Part shown: positions 22,299-33,970 of the stretch, piece by piece
How the letters are laid out: each line of letters opens with the position of its first letter
How positions within the stretch are numbered: position 1 is the first letter of the stretch
Assembly (NCBI RefSeq): GCF_907164915.1
Contig: NW_025919230.1
Span: 1-64,000 of the forward strand
Direction: 5' to 3'
Length of the DNA: 64,000 nucleotides
Source: Impatiens glandulifera
Lineage: Eukaryota > Streptophyta > Magnoliopsida > Ericales > Balsaminaceae
Notes under the pieces: generated by a model
Databases searched by the model: none
Told to the model about the DNA's origin: nothing
Seen by the model: only the letters and a program-made list of their open reading frames with translations
Position numbers and translations under genes: made by a program

Positions 22299-23135
22299 TC
22301 ATCTAGGAAGAGAATCAACAGCTGACTCTAGGGATAAAGTTAGACCCGAGTTGAGCACGTCCCTGTTTCTCTTCTTCGATCTGAGCCTGTTCACCATATG
22401 AACATAAGGGAGAACCGTCTCGCTGTTCAAGATTTTGGAGGAGAAATGGAACCCGTGACCAAGTTCATCGAGATTAAGACAAAGGAAGAAGCAAAGAGGA
22501 CCGTCTTACCCAAAGATCTTCTTCCGGGCGGAAATCATTCTAACTAGGTTGTTGAAGAGGAATTTTGTCCAGTTGATTGCTACACCCCTTGTGATGGCCA
22601 CCATTATTTCAAAAACTTTCGTACAATAGAAGTAGGAGGAGTTTTTTGCGATGAGGGATTTCGAGATGATGTCATTGAGTAGGGAATACTCAACTTTCAG
22701 GCAGTCACTCTTCCCATGATACTCCACTGGAAGGGTTTCTCCTTGGACGATTTCATCTGAAAAGACATTCATCATTTCAGATAGGATCTCGTTGGAGGAA
22801 GAAGGAAACTCATGGATTCCTTCGGTTGGGAGTCTGAAGAACAAACCGAATGTTTGTTCATCGAAGCAAATCAATCTGCCACGAATAGTCGCACATATGT
22901 ATTTGCTGTTATAGAAGCTGGCGGTTTTGAAAAACTCACGAACAGCTTGTTCGTGATAAATGTGGTGAGGGCGAAGGAATATCTTCAACCTAGAGGCTTT
23001 CAATGATTCAAACATTTGAACCATTCCAAGATTCGTAATAGTAGAGATCGATTTGAAATCTACTTGCATGGATTTTGCGGGAAGAAAGACATTTTGGCAA
23101 GATGAACGAACGAGCACAAAAGTTTGACGATTCAA
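22299..23135 (-). pseudogene. Third ORF of the Copia element (plant transposon protein family), one internal stop
   Basis: A 209-residue frame ends at a TAA at 22506-22508; the same frame then continues for about 69 more residues to a stop at 22299-22301, so the original protein was about 278 residues. Landmarks are MVQMFESLKASRLKIFL, EQAVREFFKTASFY, FGLFFRLPTEGIHEF, VEYSLLNDIISKSL and ITRGVAINWTKFLFN. The pattern matches the 'putative plant transposon protein' family that I recall as abundant in Lamiales genomes. It lies between RNase H and the 3' LTR, where SIRE-type elements carry an extra ORF. No signal peptide or membrane segment is evident, so it is not a clear envelope protein. Function unknown. 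Confidence 0.7.
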
Positions 23136-23917
23136 ATTCTAGAGAGAGATGAAGATTTAGGACTACTCATCCATTTGAGTGACGTCCTTCATTAAATATT
23201 GGAAAGCTAACGTATAGCAGTAAATGTTTAATGATTACATAAACCGTCAAAAATCTCAGAAACCTATTCCCAAGGGACAAACTATCAATTAATTTAATCA
23301 TGAGACTACACAATTAATATCAGACGTATAGAAGAAATAATCAGAAATGTCAGTCACTTTTAACAAATTGAGAGACACCTGTCTTCAATTTATTTAAGAA
23401 GTGACTGGTTTATTTTCGACGAGAAAAAAAGGTACATAAACAGATTCATATGCAGATGACAATTGTCTAGATAGCCAGAAGATGAAAGGTCTAAGTACAC
23501 AAGTAGTTAGACGTTTATTCTACTTTTCACATTCTTCACTTCTAATTGGGAAATCCGTCTATTAGACATTGTCGTCTAATAAAGTTTGTCTTATAAATGT
23601 CTAACGTCTATTAAACGTAGACGTCTAATTATGCATCAACACCATGTGATGCACGTGTGTTTATTTAGACGTGAGTTTCCACTACTCTTGTCATAAAAAC
23701 GTCTAACGTCTATTAGACGTATACATTTAACCGCGCAGGTTAACTAACCAAGACATGAGTTCCCGAAAGAAGATAAAAGCTGCTTGAGTAGATGTACGTC
23801 TAAGTAGTTATGCTTCTTAAACTTTTAGTCCATTGGACGTATTAAGACCTCTGTCTTCTTGTCTGTCCAGTTACGTTCGAACAACACATTCCCCCTCAAT
23901 TTATGCACATAACAATA
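23136..23917 (-). other. Spacer between third ORF and RNase H of the Copia element
   Basis: Non-coding. Around 23560-23740 it carries several scattered GTCTATTAGAC-type and TTAGACattgtcGTCTAA-type dyads, the same word family as the LTR array but not in tandem. This suggests where array seeds may have come from. Confidence 0.6.
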
Positions 23918-24259
23918 TCAATCAAGATCAACTAGTCCTAAAATGTTTCTAAAGTGAGAAAACTTAGCTTTAGGTAGAGGCTTCTTGAATATGTCTGTAG
24001 TTTGTTGATCTATTGGGATGTATTCAAGGCGAATATGCTTCTGATTGACATGCTCTCGAATAAAGTGATGCCTGATTTCGATATGCTTTGTCCGAGAATG
24101 CATAACTGGATTATAGGTGATTGCGATAGCACTTGTGTTGTCGCAGAAAATTGGAGATTCTTCAGCCTCAATCCCATAGTCCCTAAGTTGTTGTTGAACC
24201 CACAAAAGCTGAGAGCAACAACTGTCAGCAGTAAGGTACTCTACTTCAGTTGTAGACAT
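23918..24259 (-). pseudogene. Copia RNase H domain
   Basis: The frame starts in STTEVEYLTADSCCSQLLWVQQQL and ends with SRTKHIEIRHHFIREHVNQK, TTDIFKKPLPKAKF and LGLVD, the C-terminal RNase H of plant Copia polyproteins. It is in a different frame from the RT part at 24445-24780, so at least one frameshift separates them. The protein degrades RNA in RNA/DNA hybrids during reverse transcription. Confidence 0.88.
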
Positions 24260-24444
24260 GGCAACCGACGTCTGCTTCTTGTTAAACCATGAGATAAGAC
24301 AATCTCTAAGGAACTAGCAAGTTCCACTCGTGCTTTTTCTATCAATTTTGCATCCTGTATAATCTGCATCTGAGAAACTAGTTAAATTGAAACTGGAATC
24401 CTTCGGATATCACAGTCCCACATTTTGAGTTCCCTTTAAATACT

Positions 24445-25706
24445 TCAGAATGCGTTTAGCAGTAGTAAATGAGAGAGTTTAGGATTAGCCTGAAATCTTC
24501 CATAGACACCAACAACAAATTGGATATATGGTCTACTAGTAGTAACATAGAGCAATGACCCGATTAGACCTCTATAGGCTGTGACATCTACACTTTGACC
24601 ACCATCATCTTTGTCCAATTTACTAGAGGAGCTCATTGGAGTAGCTGCAGCAGAGCAGTTCTCCATCCCAAACTTCTTTAGTAACTCTTTGGTATACTTG
24701 GCCTGATTGATGAAGGTTCTTTTCTCCAGTTGACGAACTTGAAGACCGAGGAAGGAAGTTAATTCTCCCATCATGCTCATTTCAAATCTGTCCTACATCA
24801 GCTTGGCAAATTTCTCACACAACTTAGGGTTAGTTGATCCAAATATAATATCATCGACATATATTTGAACAAGGAGAATGTGAGAGTCTTTAGTGAATCT
24901 AAATAATGTTTTATCCACAGTTCCAATAACAAAGTCATGATCAAATAGAAATTCAGTCAAAGTGTTTTCAGACCATACAAAGCTTTGTCAAGTTTATAAA
25001 CATAATTTGGTAAAGTATGATCTACAAAACCAGGAGGTTTCTCAACATAGACATCTTCATTTAATTTACCATTTAGAAATGCATTTTTCACATCCATTTG
25101 AAAAACTTTAAAATTCTTAAATGATGCATATGCTAGGAATATTTTAATTGCCTCAAGTCTTGCTACAGGTGCAAAAAACTCATCAAAGTCGATACTTTCC
25201 TCTTGTCTGTATCCTTGAGCAACTAAACGAGCTTTGTTTCTAATAATTAAGTCATCTTCACTAAGATTGTTTCTAAAGACCCATCTTGTTCCTATGACTG
25301 ACTGATCAGTAGATTTAGGAGTTAGATGCCACACTTTGTTTCTCACAAATCGGTTTAACTCCTTCTGCATGGCATTGATCCAATCTGGATCAACCACTGC
25401 TTCACCAATTTTCTTAGGTTCAATCTGAGAAATAAAGGTGGAATTGGCCATTTCATCCATCAATTGACGTCTTGTCCTTCGAGGAGAGAAAGGATTTCCG
25501 ATGATCAATTCTAGTGGATGATTCTTGTTCCATCTGAAGTTGGATCCAAAGGGATTGGTCATCTGAACAGGTGACTCCACGACGTCTGAACTCTCAACGG
25601 CTTGTTGAATAGGAGTTTGTACGTCTGGTTGAATTTCAACCGGATCATCCACACGGTCAGTCAACGAAGTTCGTTTATCTAGAGCTTTTTCCTCACTTAT
25701 AGACAC
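24445..25706 (-). pseudogene. Copia reverse transcriptase (RVT_2), broken but YVDD intact
   Basis: 25706-24957 carries [66 protein letters not shown] and [11 protein letters not shown], the fingers and palm of Copia RT. The catalytic YVDDIIFGS is readable at about 24850. An in-frame TAG after AKLM precedes 24780, where MSMMGELTSFLGLQVRQLE begins the C-terminal part. A frameshift lies between 24957 and 24850. The N-terminal part is the usual proline-rich linker after integrase. Confidence 0.92.
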
Positions 25707-26523
25707 TCATCGCTTCTAGTCTGTTAGCAAGGTCAATGGGATCAATGGCTATGCTCTCAACAGGCTCATCAAAGACTACATGAAGGGATTCTTCAACAGT
25801 TTGTGTTATGTTGTTATATACTCTGTAAGTCTTGCTTACTGAGGAATATCCCAGCATGAATCTGGCATCAGCTTTTGCATCAAAAGTGGTCAAATAAATC
25901 TTTCCATTGTTATGAATAAAACATTTACACCCAAATACTTTGAAGTATGAAAGTGTGGGAATTCTTCCGTTATATAGTTCATAGGGAGTTTTATCAAAAT
26001 GTTTGTTAATTATTGACCGATTTTGTGTATAGCAAGTTGTGTTTATGGCTTCTGCCCAGAACCTCTAAGGTACGTCTGATTCAGCTAGCATAGATCTCGC
26101 TGCTTCCTTCAGAGTCCTCACTCTTCTCTCAGCAATGCCATTCTGCTGCGGAGTTCTGGCACTAGACAAATCGTGCCTAATCCCAGACTCCTCAAGATAA
26201 GATGAAAGGTATATGTTTGTGAACTCAGTTCTCTGGTCACTTCTAATGCAAGCAATATTCAAAGATTTCTGAATCTAAATTCTTTTAAATATTCTAATCA
26301 AATTTTCAGCAGTTTTATCCTTTGATGGTAAAAATGCTACCCATGTAAATCGTGAAAAATCATCAATGACAATTAGGGCAAATCTCATTCCTCCTAAGCT
26401 CTTCACAGGAATTGGACCAAACAAATCTATGTGTAACAATTCTAAGCAACGGCTGGATTGAGATTTCCCTTTACTTTTGAATGATGATCTGCCATGTTTG
26501 CCTAACTGGCAAGCAGAACACAC
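25693..26523 (-). pseudogene. Copia integrase (zinc finger end, catalytic core, C-terminus)
   Basis: 26523-26275 has CSACQLGKHGRSSFKSKG, ELLHIDLFGPIP and ALIVIDDFSRFTWV (first Asp). 26262-26065 has IRSDQRTEFTN (second Asp; the usual Gly after it is Arg) and PQQNGIAERRVRTLKEAAR (catalytic Glu). 25893-25693 has FMLGYSSVSKTYRVYN and VVFDEP, the C-terminal region. All three pieces share one frame, separated only by stop codons and short unread stretches. Confidence 0.9.
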
Positions 26524-26538
26524 CTTGTCCTTAGAAAA

Positions 26539-27036
26539 CTAAAGTTTATGTAAACCAATAACCAAATTGTTTGAACAAATGTTGTTGATGGTTTTAAAAT
26601 TCAGATGGTTTAACCTTTTATTCCATAACCATTTCTGGTCATTCTTGGAAATCAAGCACATAGGATCAGATGATTCTTTTTGCCAATTCATTTTATATGA
26701 ATTTCCTACTTTACTACCGGTTAATAAAGTATTACCATGTTGATCCTTAACTAGGCATGCATGAGTTTGAAAATCAACAGATATACCATTATCACATAAC
26801 TGACTAATACTAATCAAGTTATAGCACAGATTGTCAACAAGTAGCACATCATTAATGGTTAGATTACCATGGATAATCTTACCCTTACCCATGGTCTTAC
26901 CCTTCTTGTTGTCACCAAAAGTGATCTTAGGTCTAGAACAATCTACTATATAAGTGAGAAGTCGTTTGTTTCCTGTCATATATCTGGAACAGCCGCTATC
27001 CAGATACCAAACAGATTCCTCGAGACCATCATTCAC
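26539..27036 (-). pseudogene. Copia protease and GAG-pre-integrase domain
   Basis: VWYLDSGCSRYMTGN is the aspartic protease site (DSG) at the head of Copia pol; ITFGDNKKGKTMGKG, DVLLVDNLCYNLISISQLCD follow as in the family. WNKRLNHLNFKTI is the His-containing part of the pre-integrase zinc-binding region, continued by CSAC at 26523. It is in frame with the Gag part at 27082-27720. Confidence 0.88.
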
Positions 27037-27081
27037 TTGTACCTACACAAAACAATATTTACATTCTTTTGGTACCCACAT

Positions 27082-27720
27082 TCAATTGGGTCCTCGGTCA
27101 ATTAGTCCCTTAGGAATCCATATTTGAGTTATTCTGATGGATTTCCCATTTTGTGTAGTAATTAATGCGTATGATTTTGACATAGTAGACGCCTTCCTAC
27201 TAGCCACTGATCCTTTAGTCTTTGGAGAGGATTTTCTTTTATAAATTCTTGACTTCTTGCCAAGTTTTAGATTGTCAGACTTGTTGGCTGCTTCTAACTT
27301 ATTTTTCAGCCAGCTAACAGTCGGCGGAACATAAGTTATTTCATTCTTCAAAGCTAATTCATCATGAACAGGATCACATTCACTGTTAGTTAAACTCCCT
27401 TTGACAAAGTTAATAGGCTTAAACTTGTCATTTGTTGAGTTTAACTCTTTGTAAGACTGGTTTGGGTCATTGTCATCAAATCCTAATCTGAATCTAGATC
27501 CAGCAGGTTTCAACAGACTAATCTGATGTTTGACAGCTTCTCTAGACCTTGTCCAAGCACTTACAACATAGTTTAACCTCTTATTTTCAGTAGAAAGAGT
27601 TTGAATCTGTTCTTTGAACATCTCATTCTCAGATGACATCTCTACTACTTTCTTTTCAAAAACATTTGTTTCAGAAGTTTTATGTGAACAAGAAATATTG
27701 GCCTCATATTTTACTTTCAT
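27082..27720 (-). pseudogene. Copia Gag C-terminal / linker segment, coiled-coil rich
   Basis: 212 residues, Lys/Ser/Asn/Glu-rich, with a heptad-like start (FEKKVVEMSSENEMFKEQIQ) and a central FRLGFDDNDPNQS block. Long coiled coils after the Gag core are typical of SIRE-type Copia elements. No CCHC knuckle is visible here; it may be lost in the 27721-27919 gap. It is one frame with the protease and integrase pieces. Confidence 0.65.
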
Positions 27721-27919
27721 TTCATAAAAGGAATCTGATAACTTCTTGTACTAAATGGTCATTTCATTGAGTGCAGTAGTTAACTCTTCGTTGGTAAATT
27801 CTGGTGTAGAAACATCATTTACCTTAGATTGATCGTCAGCCATCAAGCATGTTACAGTTTCAGTCTCTTTTTCAGTAGGAGAATCCTCTTAATCGATGTC
27901 GGCCCATTTGAATTTGTTT

Positions 27920-28249
27920 TCAACACACATGAACACTTTCTTGAACATTTCGACCATAGATCTGAGTCAGCTTTTCCCATATTTCTTTAGTGGAGGAGCA
28001 GGATTTAATCTCGTAGAATATGTTCATGTTGATTGATTGATACAAGATATTTTTGGCCACATTGTCCAAGTTGTTAGTCATCTTATCTTCAATTGTCCAC
28101 TCACATCTTGGCTTCGAAGTCTTTATGGAGCCATCGGTAATGACGCTCCGCATATCACAATTAAGAGTAGCCAAGTAAGCTTGCATTCTCATCATCCAAT
28201 ATTCATAGGTGTCCCTTGACAGAATAGGGATCTCGTTGATGATAGACAT
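27920..28249 (-). pseudogene. Copia Gag N-terminal domain (UBN2 type)
   Basis: It starts MSIINEIPILSRDTYEYWMM about 40 bases downstream of the primer-binding site and carries NNLDNVAKNILYQSI and STKEIWEKLTQIYG, the gag/UBN2 fold that forms the particle in plant Copia elements. It is in a different frame from the following Gag part. Confidence 0.85.
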
Positions 28250-28282
28250 GCTTCAGGTTCTTGATGCTTGAGAATAGAAGCA

Positions 28283-28298
28283 GGTCTTTGATATCAAT
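28283..28298 (-). promoter_or_regulatory. Primer-binding site (initiator tRNA-Met type)
   Basis: Immediately after the 5' LTR the minus strand reads TTGATATCAAAGACC, a close match to TGGTATCAGAGCC, the complement of the plant initiator tRNA-Met 3' end used by most Copia elements. It confirms the LTR boundary at 28299. Confidence 0.75.
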
Positions 28299-31151
28299 TG
28301 ATACAATCGGCGTTATCGATAGAGACAGGGGTCTGGCTATTGATGACGGCTTAAGAAAAACGGTTTGATAGAAATCCTATTAAGGATTTAAATCACTTTC
28401 TATTCTACACAAACCCTTGAAAACTCTTGAATGATTCAAGTGCAGAAACGTTTGCTCAGGTTTGAAGCTAAGAACCAAGAATGAGAAGATGGCAGAATGT
28501 AAATAACACAACAGTTTATTTATGAATGTTCGGAGCAAACTCTCCTACGTCACCCCTTCTTCCAACTACCGGAAGGATTCACTATAACTTTCTTAGAATC
28601 AAATACAGTTGCACGAATAACTCACTATTGAACAGAACAGGCCCTGTTCAACTTACAGAATATAGGAGAATATCACTCAGCTAAAACGATGCTTTAATTC
28701 TAACTCTTTCTTGATAAACACACAGTAAAGTAAGAAAGCAGTTTTTAAGATTGTAAATTCAGTATTCAGTAATTGTGTTCAGCAGTAGTTTTTCTGGCAA
28801 TTGTATCTGACGGTTCTTCTGTTGTCCTTGAGTATCTTTAAATAAGGAACAGGTACCAGCGGTCGAATCTTCTATAATGACACGTGGCGAGCTTCCATTG
28901 GAACGCCTCCATAGTACACAACAGACTCTAAGCACAAGGATCGTGGTCGTACCAATCTGGTAGTGCGCCAAATATTCTTCAAGGATATTCCTGCAAAAAC
29001 AAGTAGTGGGAAGAATATTTGCTTACGTGGCATTAATCAATTGGTTGCAACTGGCTGTCGTCTGATCTTCACTAGAAAGTGGAGCAGGAGTAGCGTACAA
29101 CCAGTTGATCGTGGGTAGACGTGTGCTAGCTTCAAACTACTGCTTTAAGCATAGCATTAAACGTATTTCACTTAGACGACCTCGTCTAATAAAATTAGAC
29201 ACCCACGTTTAATAGCAGGATCCATTAAACCACCTGGTCTAATGGGATTAGACGACACATCTAATTACGGTTCCCTTTAGACTAATCTAAAGGAGTTAGA
29301 CTGCACGTCTAACTCTCATACGTTAGACTGCACGTCTAACTACGCATCCCTTCAGACTAATCTGAAAGAGTTAGACTGCACGTCTAACTACGTGTCCCTT
29401 CAGACTAATCTGAAGGAGTTAGACTGTACGTCTAACTCTCATATGTTAGACTGCACGTCTAACTACGTGTTCCTTCAGACTAATCTGAAGGAGTTAGACT
29501 ACACGTCTAACAATGTATCTGTTAAATTGCACATCTAACTACGCATCCCTTCAGACTAATCTGATGGAGTTAAACTACACGTCTAACTCTCATACGTTAG
29601 ACTGCACGTCTAACTACGTGTCCCTTTAGACTAATCTGAAGGAGTTAGATTGCACGTATAACTCTCATACGTTAGACTGTACGTCTAACTACACATCCCT
29701 TAAGACTAATCTGAAGGAGTTAGACTCCACGTCTAACTTCGTGTCCCTTCAAACTAATCTGAAGGAGTTAAACTATTCGTCTAACTCTCATACGTTAGAC
29801 TGCACGTCTAACTACGCATCCATTTAGACTAATATGAAGGAGTTAGACTGCACGTCTAACTCTCATACGTTAAACTACACTTCTAACTACGTGTCCCTTC
29901 AGACTAATCTAAAGGAGTTAGACTGCACATCTAACTTTCATACGTTAGACTGCAAGTCTAACTACGCATCCCTTCAGACTAATCTGAAAGAGTTAGACTG
30001 TACGTCTAACTCTCATACGTTAGACTGCACGTCTAACTACGTGTCCCTTTAGACTAATCTGAAGGAGTTCGACTGCACGTCTAACTCTCATACGTTAGAC
30101 TGCACGTCTAACTACGAATCCCTTCAGACTAATTTGAAGGAGTTAGACTATATGTCTAACTCTCATACTTTAGACTGTATGTCTAACTACGCATCCCTTT
30201 AGACTAATATGAATGAGTTAGACTACACGTCTAACTCTCATACGTTAGACTACATGTCTAACTACGTGTCCCTTCAGACTAATCTGAAGGAGTTAGACTG
30301 CATGTCTAACTCGCATACGTTAGACTGCACGTCTAACTATGTGTCCCTTTAGACTAATCTGAAGGAGTTAGACTGTACGTCTAACTCTCATACGTTAGAC
30401 TGTACGTCTAACTACGTGTCCCTTCAGACTAATCTGAAGATGTTAGGTTGCACGTCTAACTATGTGTCCGTTAAACTACATGTCTAACTACGCATCCCTT
30501 TAGACTAATCTGAAAGAGTTAAACTGCACGTTTAACTCTCATACGTTAGACTGCACGTCTAACTACGTGTCCCTTCAGACTAATCTAAAGGAGTTAGACT
30601 ACACGTCTAACTCTCATACGTTAGACTGTACGTCTAACTACGCATCCCTTCAGACTAATCTAAAGAAGTTAGACTGTACGTCTTACTCTCATACGTTAGA
30701 TTGCACGTCTAACTACGCATCCCTTTAGACTAATCTGAAGGAGTTAGACTGCACGTCTATCTCTCATACGTTAGACTGCACGTCTAACTACGCGTCCCTT
30801 CAGACTAATCTGAAGGAGTTAGACTGCACGTCTAACTCTCATACGTTAGACTGCACGTCTAACTACGTGTCCTTTCAGACTAATCTGAAGGAGTTAGACT
30901 GCACGTCTAACTACATATCCGTTAGACTGTACATCTAACTAAGTGTCTGTTAAACTGCACGTCTAACTCAATGCATCTAATGGCCAATCAGTCTAATAAT
31001 TCTCATTTAGACTTAGTCTAATATAACCTGTTTTCGATACACCTGCACCAAAAATGATTAGACAACTTAAATTGAGTTTTATACACACTTATCATCAAAA
31101 TTTCAATAGTCAAAATACTTTGACACTTAGTCAAAATAATTTGACCCATCA
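28299..31151 (-). repeat. 5' LTR of the Copia element (2853 bp)
   Basis: It is homologous throughout to 19210-22065. On the minus strand it starts TGATGGGTC (one change from the partner's TGTTGGGTC) and ends TGTATCA. A TATA-like TTATTTAAA is at 28837-28845. The U3 dyad array spans about 29180-30990 and lacks the clean 450-bp higher-order pattern of its partner, so the two arrays rearranged after insertion. Confidence 0.9.
29180..30990 (-). repeat. Dyad array in U3 of the 5' LTR
   Basis: The same TTAGAC-n5-GTCTAA and CTTCAGA-ctaa-TCTGAAG dyads as in the partner LTR, but with partial units, uneven spacing and many single-base changes. The 29834-30052 open frame is a repeat by-product. Confidence 0.9.
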
Positions 31152-31156
31152 TACAG
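31152..31156. repeat. Target-site duplication, right copy (TACAG)
   Basis: An exact match to 19205-19209. Confidence 0.9.
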
Positions 31157-31670
31157 TATTTGACATCTCTCTACACATGAGATGAGAAAGAGTTATATCT
31201 TCGTCGATCAAAGTATCGACGGATAAAAGAGAATCGGTTCCTTGAAGACCGAAAGAATTGGCTTCCTGAACTGTACCAATTGCCTTGGGAATCCGAGCCT
31301 AGTTTTCTATGGCATTGCTCTAATAATTCGTTCTTTTCCTAATCACACAAATAGAAGGGTTAGGATTATGAGGACAATCTAAAAAGATTTCGAGACCTAG
31401 AAAACGTCTTTGTAAATTTAGGCTAAAAAAATGTTTAGGGAAGTCAAAGCATAGGGTGTTTTGTCCCTCTCGGATGAGTTGTCCATTTAAGGTTGGCGGA
31501 ACAATTATGCGTTGTTTGGATATCTTTTCCTTGCGGATTTCTTCAAATCCTTTAGGGACATATCCTAAACTGTGGTGATCCATGTTACAACATGCTTGTG
31601 GGAATGATGGCATGCCATTGGCATTCAAGATTAAGCTCATTCTAGGGAAATATCTCATTTTGCGCATCAT
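31157..31670 (-). pseudogene. Tat-like linker between protease and RT (G-patch-like remnant)
   Basis: The 116-residue frame at 31320-31670 opens MMRKMRYFPRMSLILNANG, which resembles the degraded Gly-rich G-patch segment found between protease and RT in Tat elements; most of the glycines are lost. Sequence 31157-31319 continues the element broken at 19209. Confidence 0.6.
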
Positions 31671-31701
31671 TTTAATAGAGGAGAGGCTAAACGTACTAGA
31701 G

Positions 31702-32180
31702 TCAGGGTGTTTGAGATGAGTCCTTACCTTTTGGGAAGATCAGACATATCTCGAACCCTCTTAGTTCAACCTTAAAGGTGTCATTATGGGTAGACCCAAT
31801 GAATGATGTGGTGTTAGTTTTATCGTTGGCCATGATTACTTGGTCATTGGTTATGAACCTAAGCTTTTGGTGCAGCGTAAAGGCTAAAACCTTGGGTTGG
31901 TGCAGCCATGGTCTTTGTAAGATCAAATTATAGGAAAGTTGAATGTTTATGATGTAAAAGTCAAGTTGAAAGGGTATGACACCCACTCGGATGGTGCATT
32001 TAAGGCAACCCGTGATCTCACGTCGAGAGTTGTCAAAACCTCTGACACACAAGTTAGATGGTAGGATATTGTCTCTAGATACACCTATTTTCTCAAGAGT
32101 CCTTTAAGGACATATGTTGATATCATATCCATGGTCTATTAAGGCCATCGCAACGAGTTTTTCCTCCATTTACATAGAAA
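31702..32180 (-). pseudogene. Tat-like aspartic protease
   Basis: VAMALIDHGYDINICP, read on the minus strand near 32130-32180, corresponds to the family's LIDGGSxxN active-site strand, with DHG in place of DGG. The frame 31702-32052 then gives VRGFDNSRREITG, FYIINIQLSYNLILQRPWLH and KLRFI, the usual second half including the flap-side LILGRPWLH motif (here LQRPW). Stops separate the parts. The enzyme would process the Gag-Pol polyprotein. Confidence 0.8.
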
Positions 32181-32328
32181 TGTAGAAGGCTTTATCATAG
32201 TCTAATTCGGTTGATGGAAGATCCTTGTCTTCAAAGTCGATCATGTTATGTTGGAAACTGGTGGAAATGATTCCTACCAATTCATTGAGGACTGATTTTC
32301 TGTGCTCAATGGAATTCATTAGAATTTC

Positions 32329-32553
32329 TCAAATGGAAATGTTAGCATTCATCGATTTCAGTTGACTCAAGAGGTTGTCTCCTTGGTTAAGAACTCTAGG
32401 AACATCTTTCTTTCTTCTCCATACTGGTGATTGGGAAGTGGATGGCACGTTGGTCGTTGTGGTCTTCATGAAAATGGGTTGAAAATTAGTTCCACCACGT
32501 GTTGTAGCGATATCTATCAGGCATAGATGTGGGTAGTCATTTTTTACTTCCAC
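32329..32553 (-). pseudogene. Tat-like gag-protease linker
   Basis: 74 residues containing NQGDNLLSQLKSMNANISI, which resembles the DxLxQLxxxPAxISI segment just before the protease of Tat elements. It lies in the right order between gag and protease. Confidence 0.6.
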
Positions 32554-33179
32554 TATTTAGAAGTTTTACCGGAACAAGTTTTGGACTTCTTTTTGTTCCA
32601 GGGATCAATCATGTTGATTTCTGGTTCAGCATCATAGATCAGGTCCAGTAATGTGTTGGTGTAAAAGGATGCTTCGTAGGTTGTGAGCATATTGGCTTGG
32701 TAATCCGGTAACTAATTCTTGGCTATTTATGACATGGCGATCACGTTGTGATCAATCAAGTCTTTCAAAATATGTTTAAGGGCTCTAGAATTGTAGGAAT
32801 GTGGCCCTATACTTGATGATAGTCACATCAAGCGTTCTCATACTTTCCCAAGAATGGTCTATTTTCTAGAGACAAGGGGTTTAATCAAATTCTTCTCTTG
32901 GAGAATTTTCATCACCTAACTCAAAGGCATTTCTACGTCATCAAATACTCTGAGAGGTCTATGTGCCTTTGGAGGTGTGTATTTAGTAGGAGTTGTTGTA
33001 TCTACTTTAGCTTGTAGAGACTTATTGGGCTCGTCTTTTAGAAGGACGTTCCTGTCAGGAAGTTGTTACCTTGTGTACTTCTATCTTTTCATTTCTTGGT
33101 AAACGACTCAAAGATGGGGGAACTTTGACTGATTTTTCCTCTCCTTCTTTCTTGATGGCGTCATTGAGATTATTGTCAT
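32554..33179 (-). other. Unread part of the Tat-like gag
   Basis: It lies between recognisable gag and linker pieces on the minus strand. No long frame remains. Inferred by position only. Confidence 0.45.
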
Positions 33180-33970
33180 TTTTCAGCAATTTCTTCATAT
33201 TTTAGAAGGTTTTGACGGCGAATCCAACATAATATCGTTCGTTAACGCTTTCCAAGATCATGTCGATATGCCGTCGTTCGCTCATGAGGGAATCGATTTC
33301 ATCGGTGATAGTTTTCCATCTTGTGATTAACACTAAGAATTTCTCGTTTTCTTCTTGTTTGATGTTCTTCCACCTCTTTTCTGATCGTTCCAAGTTGAGG
33401 TGCATAAAGAAGTATTCTATGGATGTTGTAGCTAATTTCTCGGTGCTTTATAGATATACTATTTTTTTATGGTGATATCAGCGTACAACAGCGTCATTGA
33501 GGTACTAGTGGAATAAATGGAGAACGTTTGGTACTCCAAGTCACAATGGGGTCATTGTAGAAGTTTACATTTTGAAAAAGACTAACGGGTCTTTTTTCTG
33601 ATATAGTCGGATATGGCTGGTAGTTTGACGCTTAATGGAATAATTGCTCATTTGGTAGTTTTCATAGCATCTTTCCAATCATAGTGTTCTACAGTGCTTT
33701 TGCCCTTAGCCATTTTATTTAGTTGGGCTTGCTTCTCTGCTTGCATGGCTTGAACTTGAGCCATTTGGCGTTCATATTCCGTTAGCGGTGGTTAGTTAGT
33801 TGCTAGAATTTGTCTTTCTTGTGGTCCCAGGGGGTTTAGTACTTCCTCGTGTGTCTCGCGTTATGCATGTGTGGTTAGGTCGATATCCTCTTCAGAGTCT
33901 TCGTAGAGAGAGACTTCCTCTTGAGTTCGAGTACTAGTAAGATTGGGATTGATGAGAGTGAACATAATTG
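33180..33970 (-). pseudogene. Tat-like Gag, heavily broken
   Basis: The minus strand shows ERQMAQVQAMQAEKQAQLNK near 33730-33780 and MHLNLERSEKRWKNIKQEEN with ITRWKTITDEID at 33202-33405, fitting the retrotrans_gag region of Tat elements. Many stops interrupt it. A possible start, MFTLINPNLTST, is at about 33964. No primer-binding site was found to the right. Confidence 0.65.

Larger units (their letters stand above)
19210..31151 (-). mobile_element. Complete nested Copia element (SIRE/Maximus-like), 11.9 kb
   Basis: LTRs at 19210-22065 (3') and 28299-31151 (5') share TG...CA ends and flank, on the minus strand, a primer-binding site, gag, protease, integrase, RT, RNase H, a third ORF and a polypurine tract. 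The target duplication TACAG is perfect. By eye the LTR bodies differ at about one base in ten, and both LTRs contain a dyad array of different internal structure, so insertion is not recent. The polyprotein has stops and frameshifts but keeps the RT box YVDD. The third ORF and RT style (MSMMGELTSFLGLQ) suggest the SIRE/Maximus lineage; that is recognition, not a tree. Confidence 0.92.
15864..33970 (-). mobile_element. Degraded Ty3/Gypsy Tat/Ogre-like retrotransposon, split by a Copia element
   Basis: On the minus strand the order is gag (33180-33970), gag-protease linker (32329-32553), protease (31702-32180), G-patch-like linker (31320-31670), RT (18100-18800), RNase H, second RNase H, integrase and a long 3' non-coding part leading into the 77-bp array. 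The Copia element at 19210-31151 interrupts it between the linker and the RT. Both halves resume cleanly on either side of the TACAG target duplication. All domains carry stops, and two catalytic residues are lost. No convincing LTR pair or primer site for this element was found. Confidence 0.85.
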
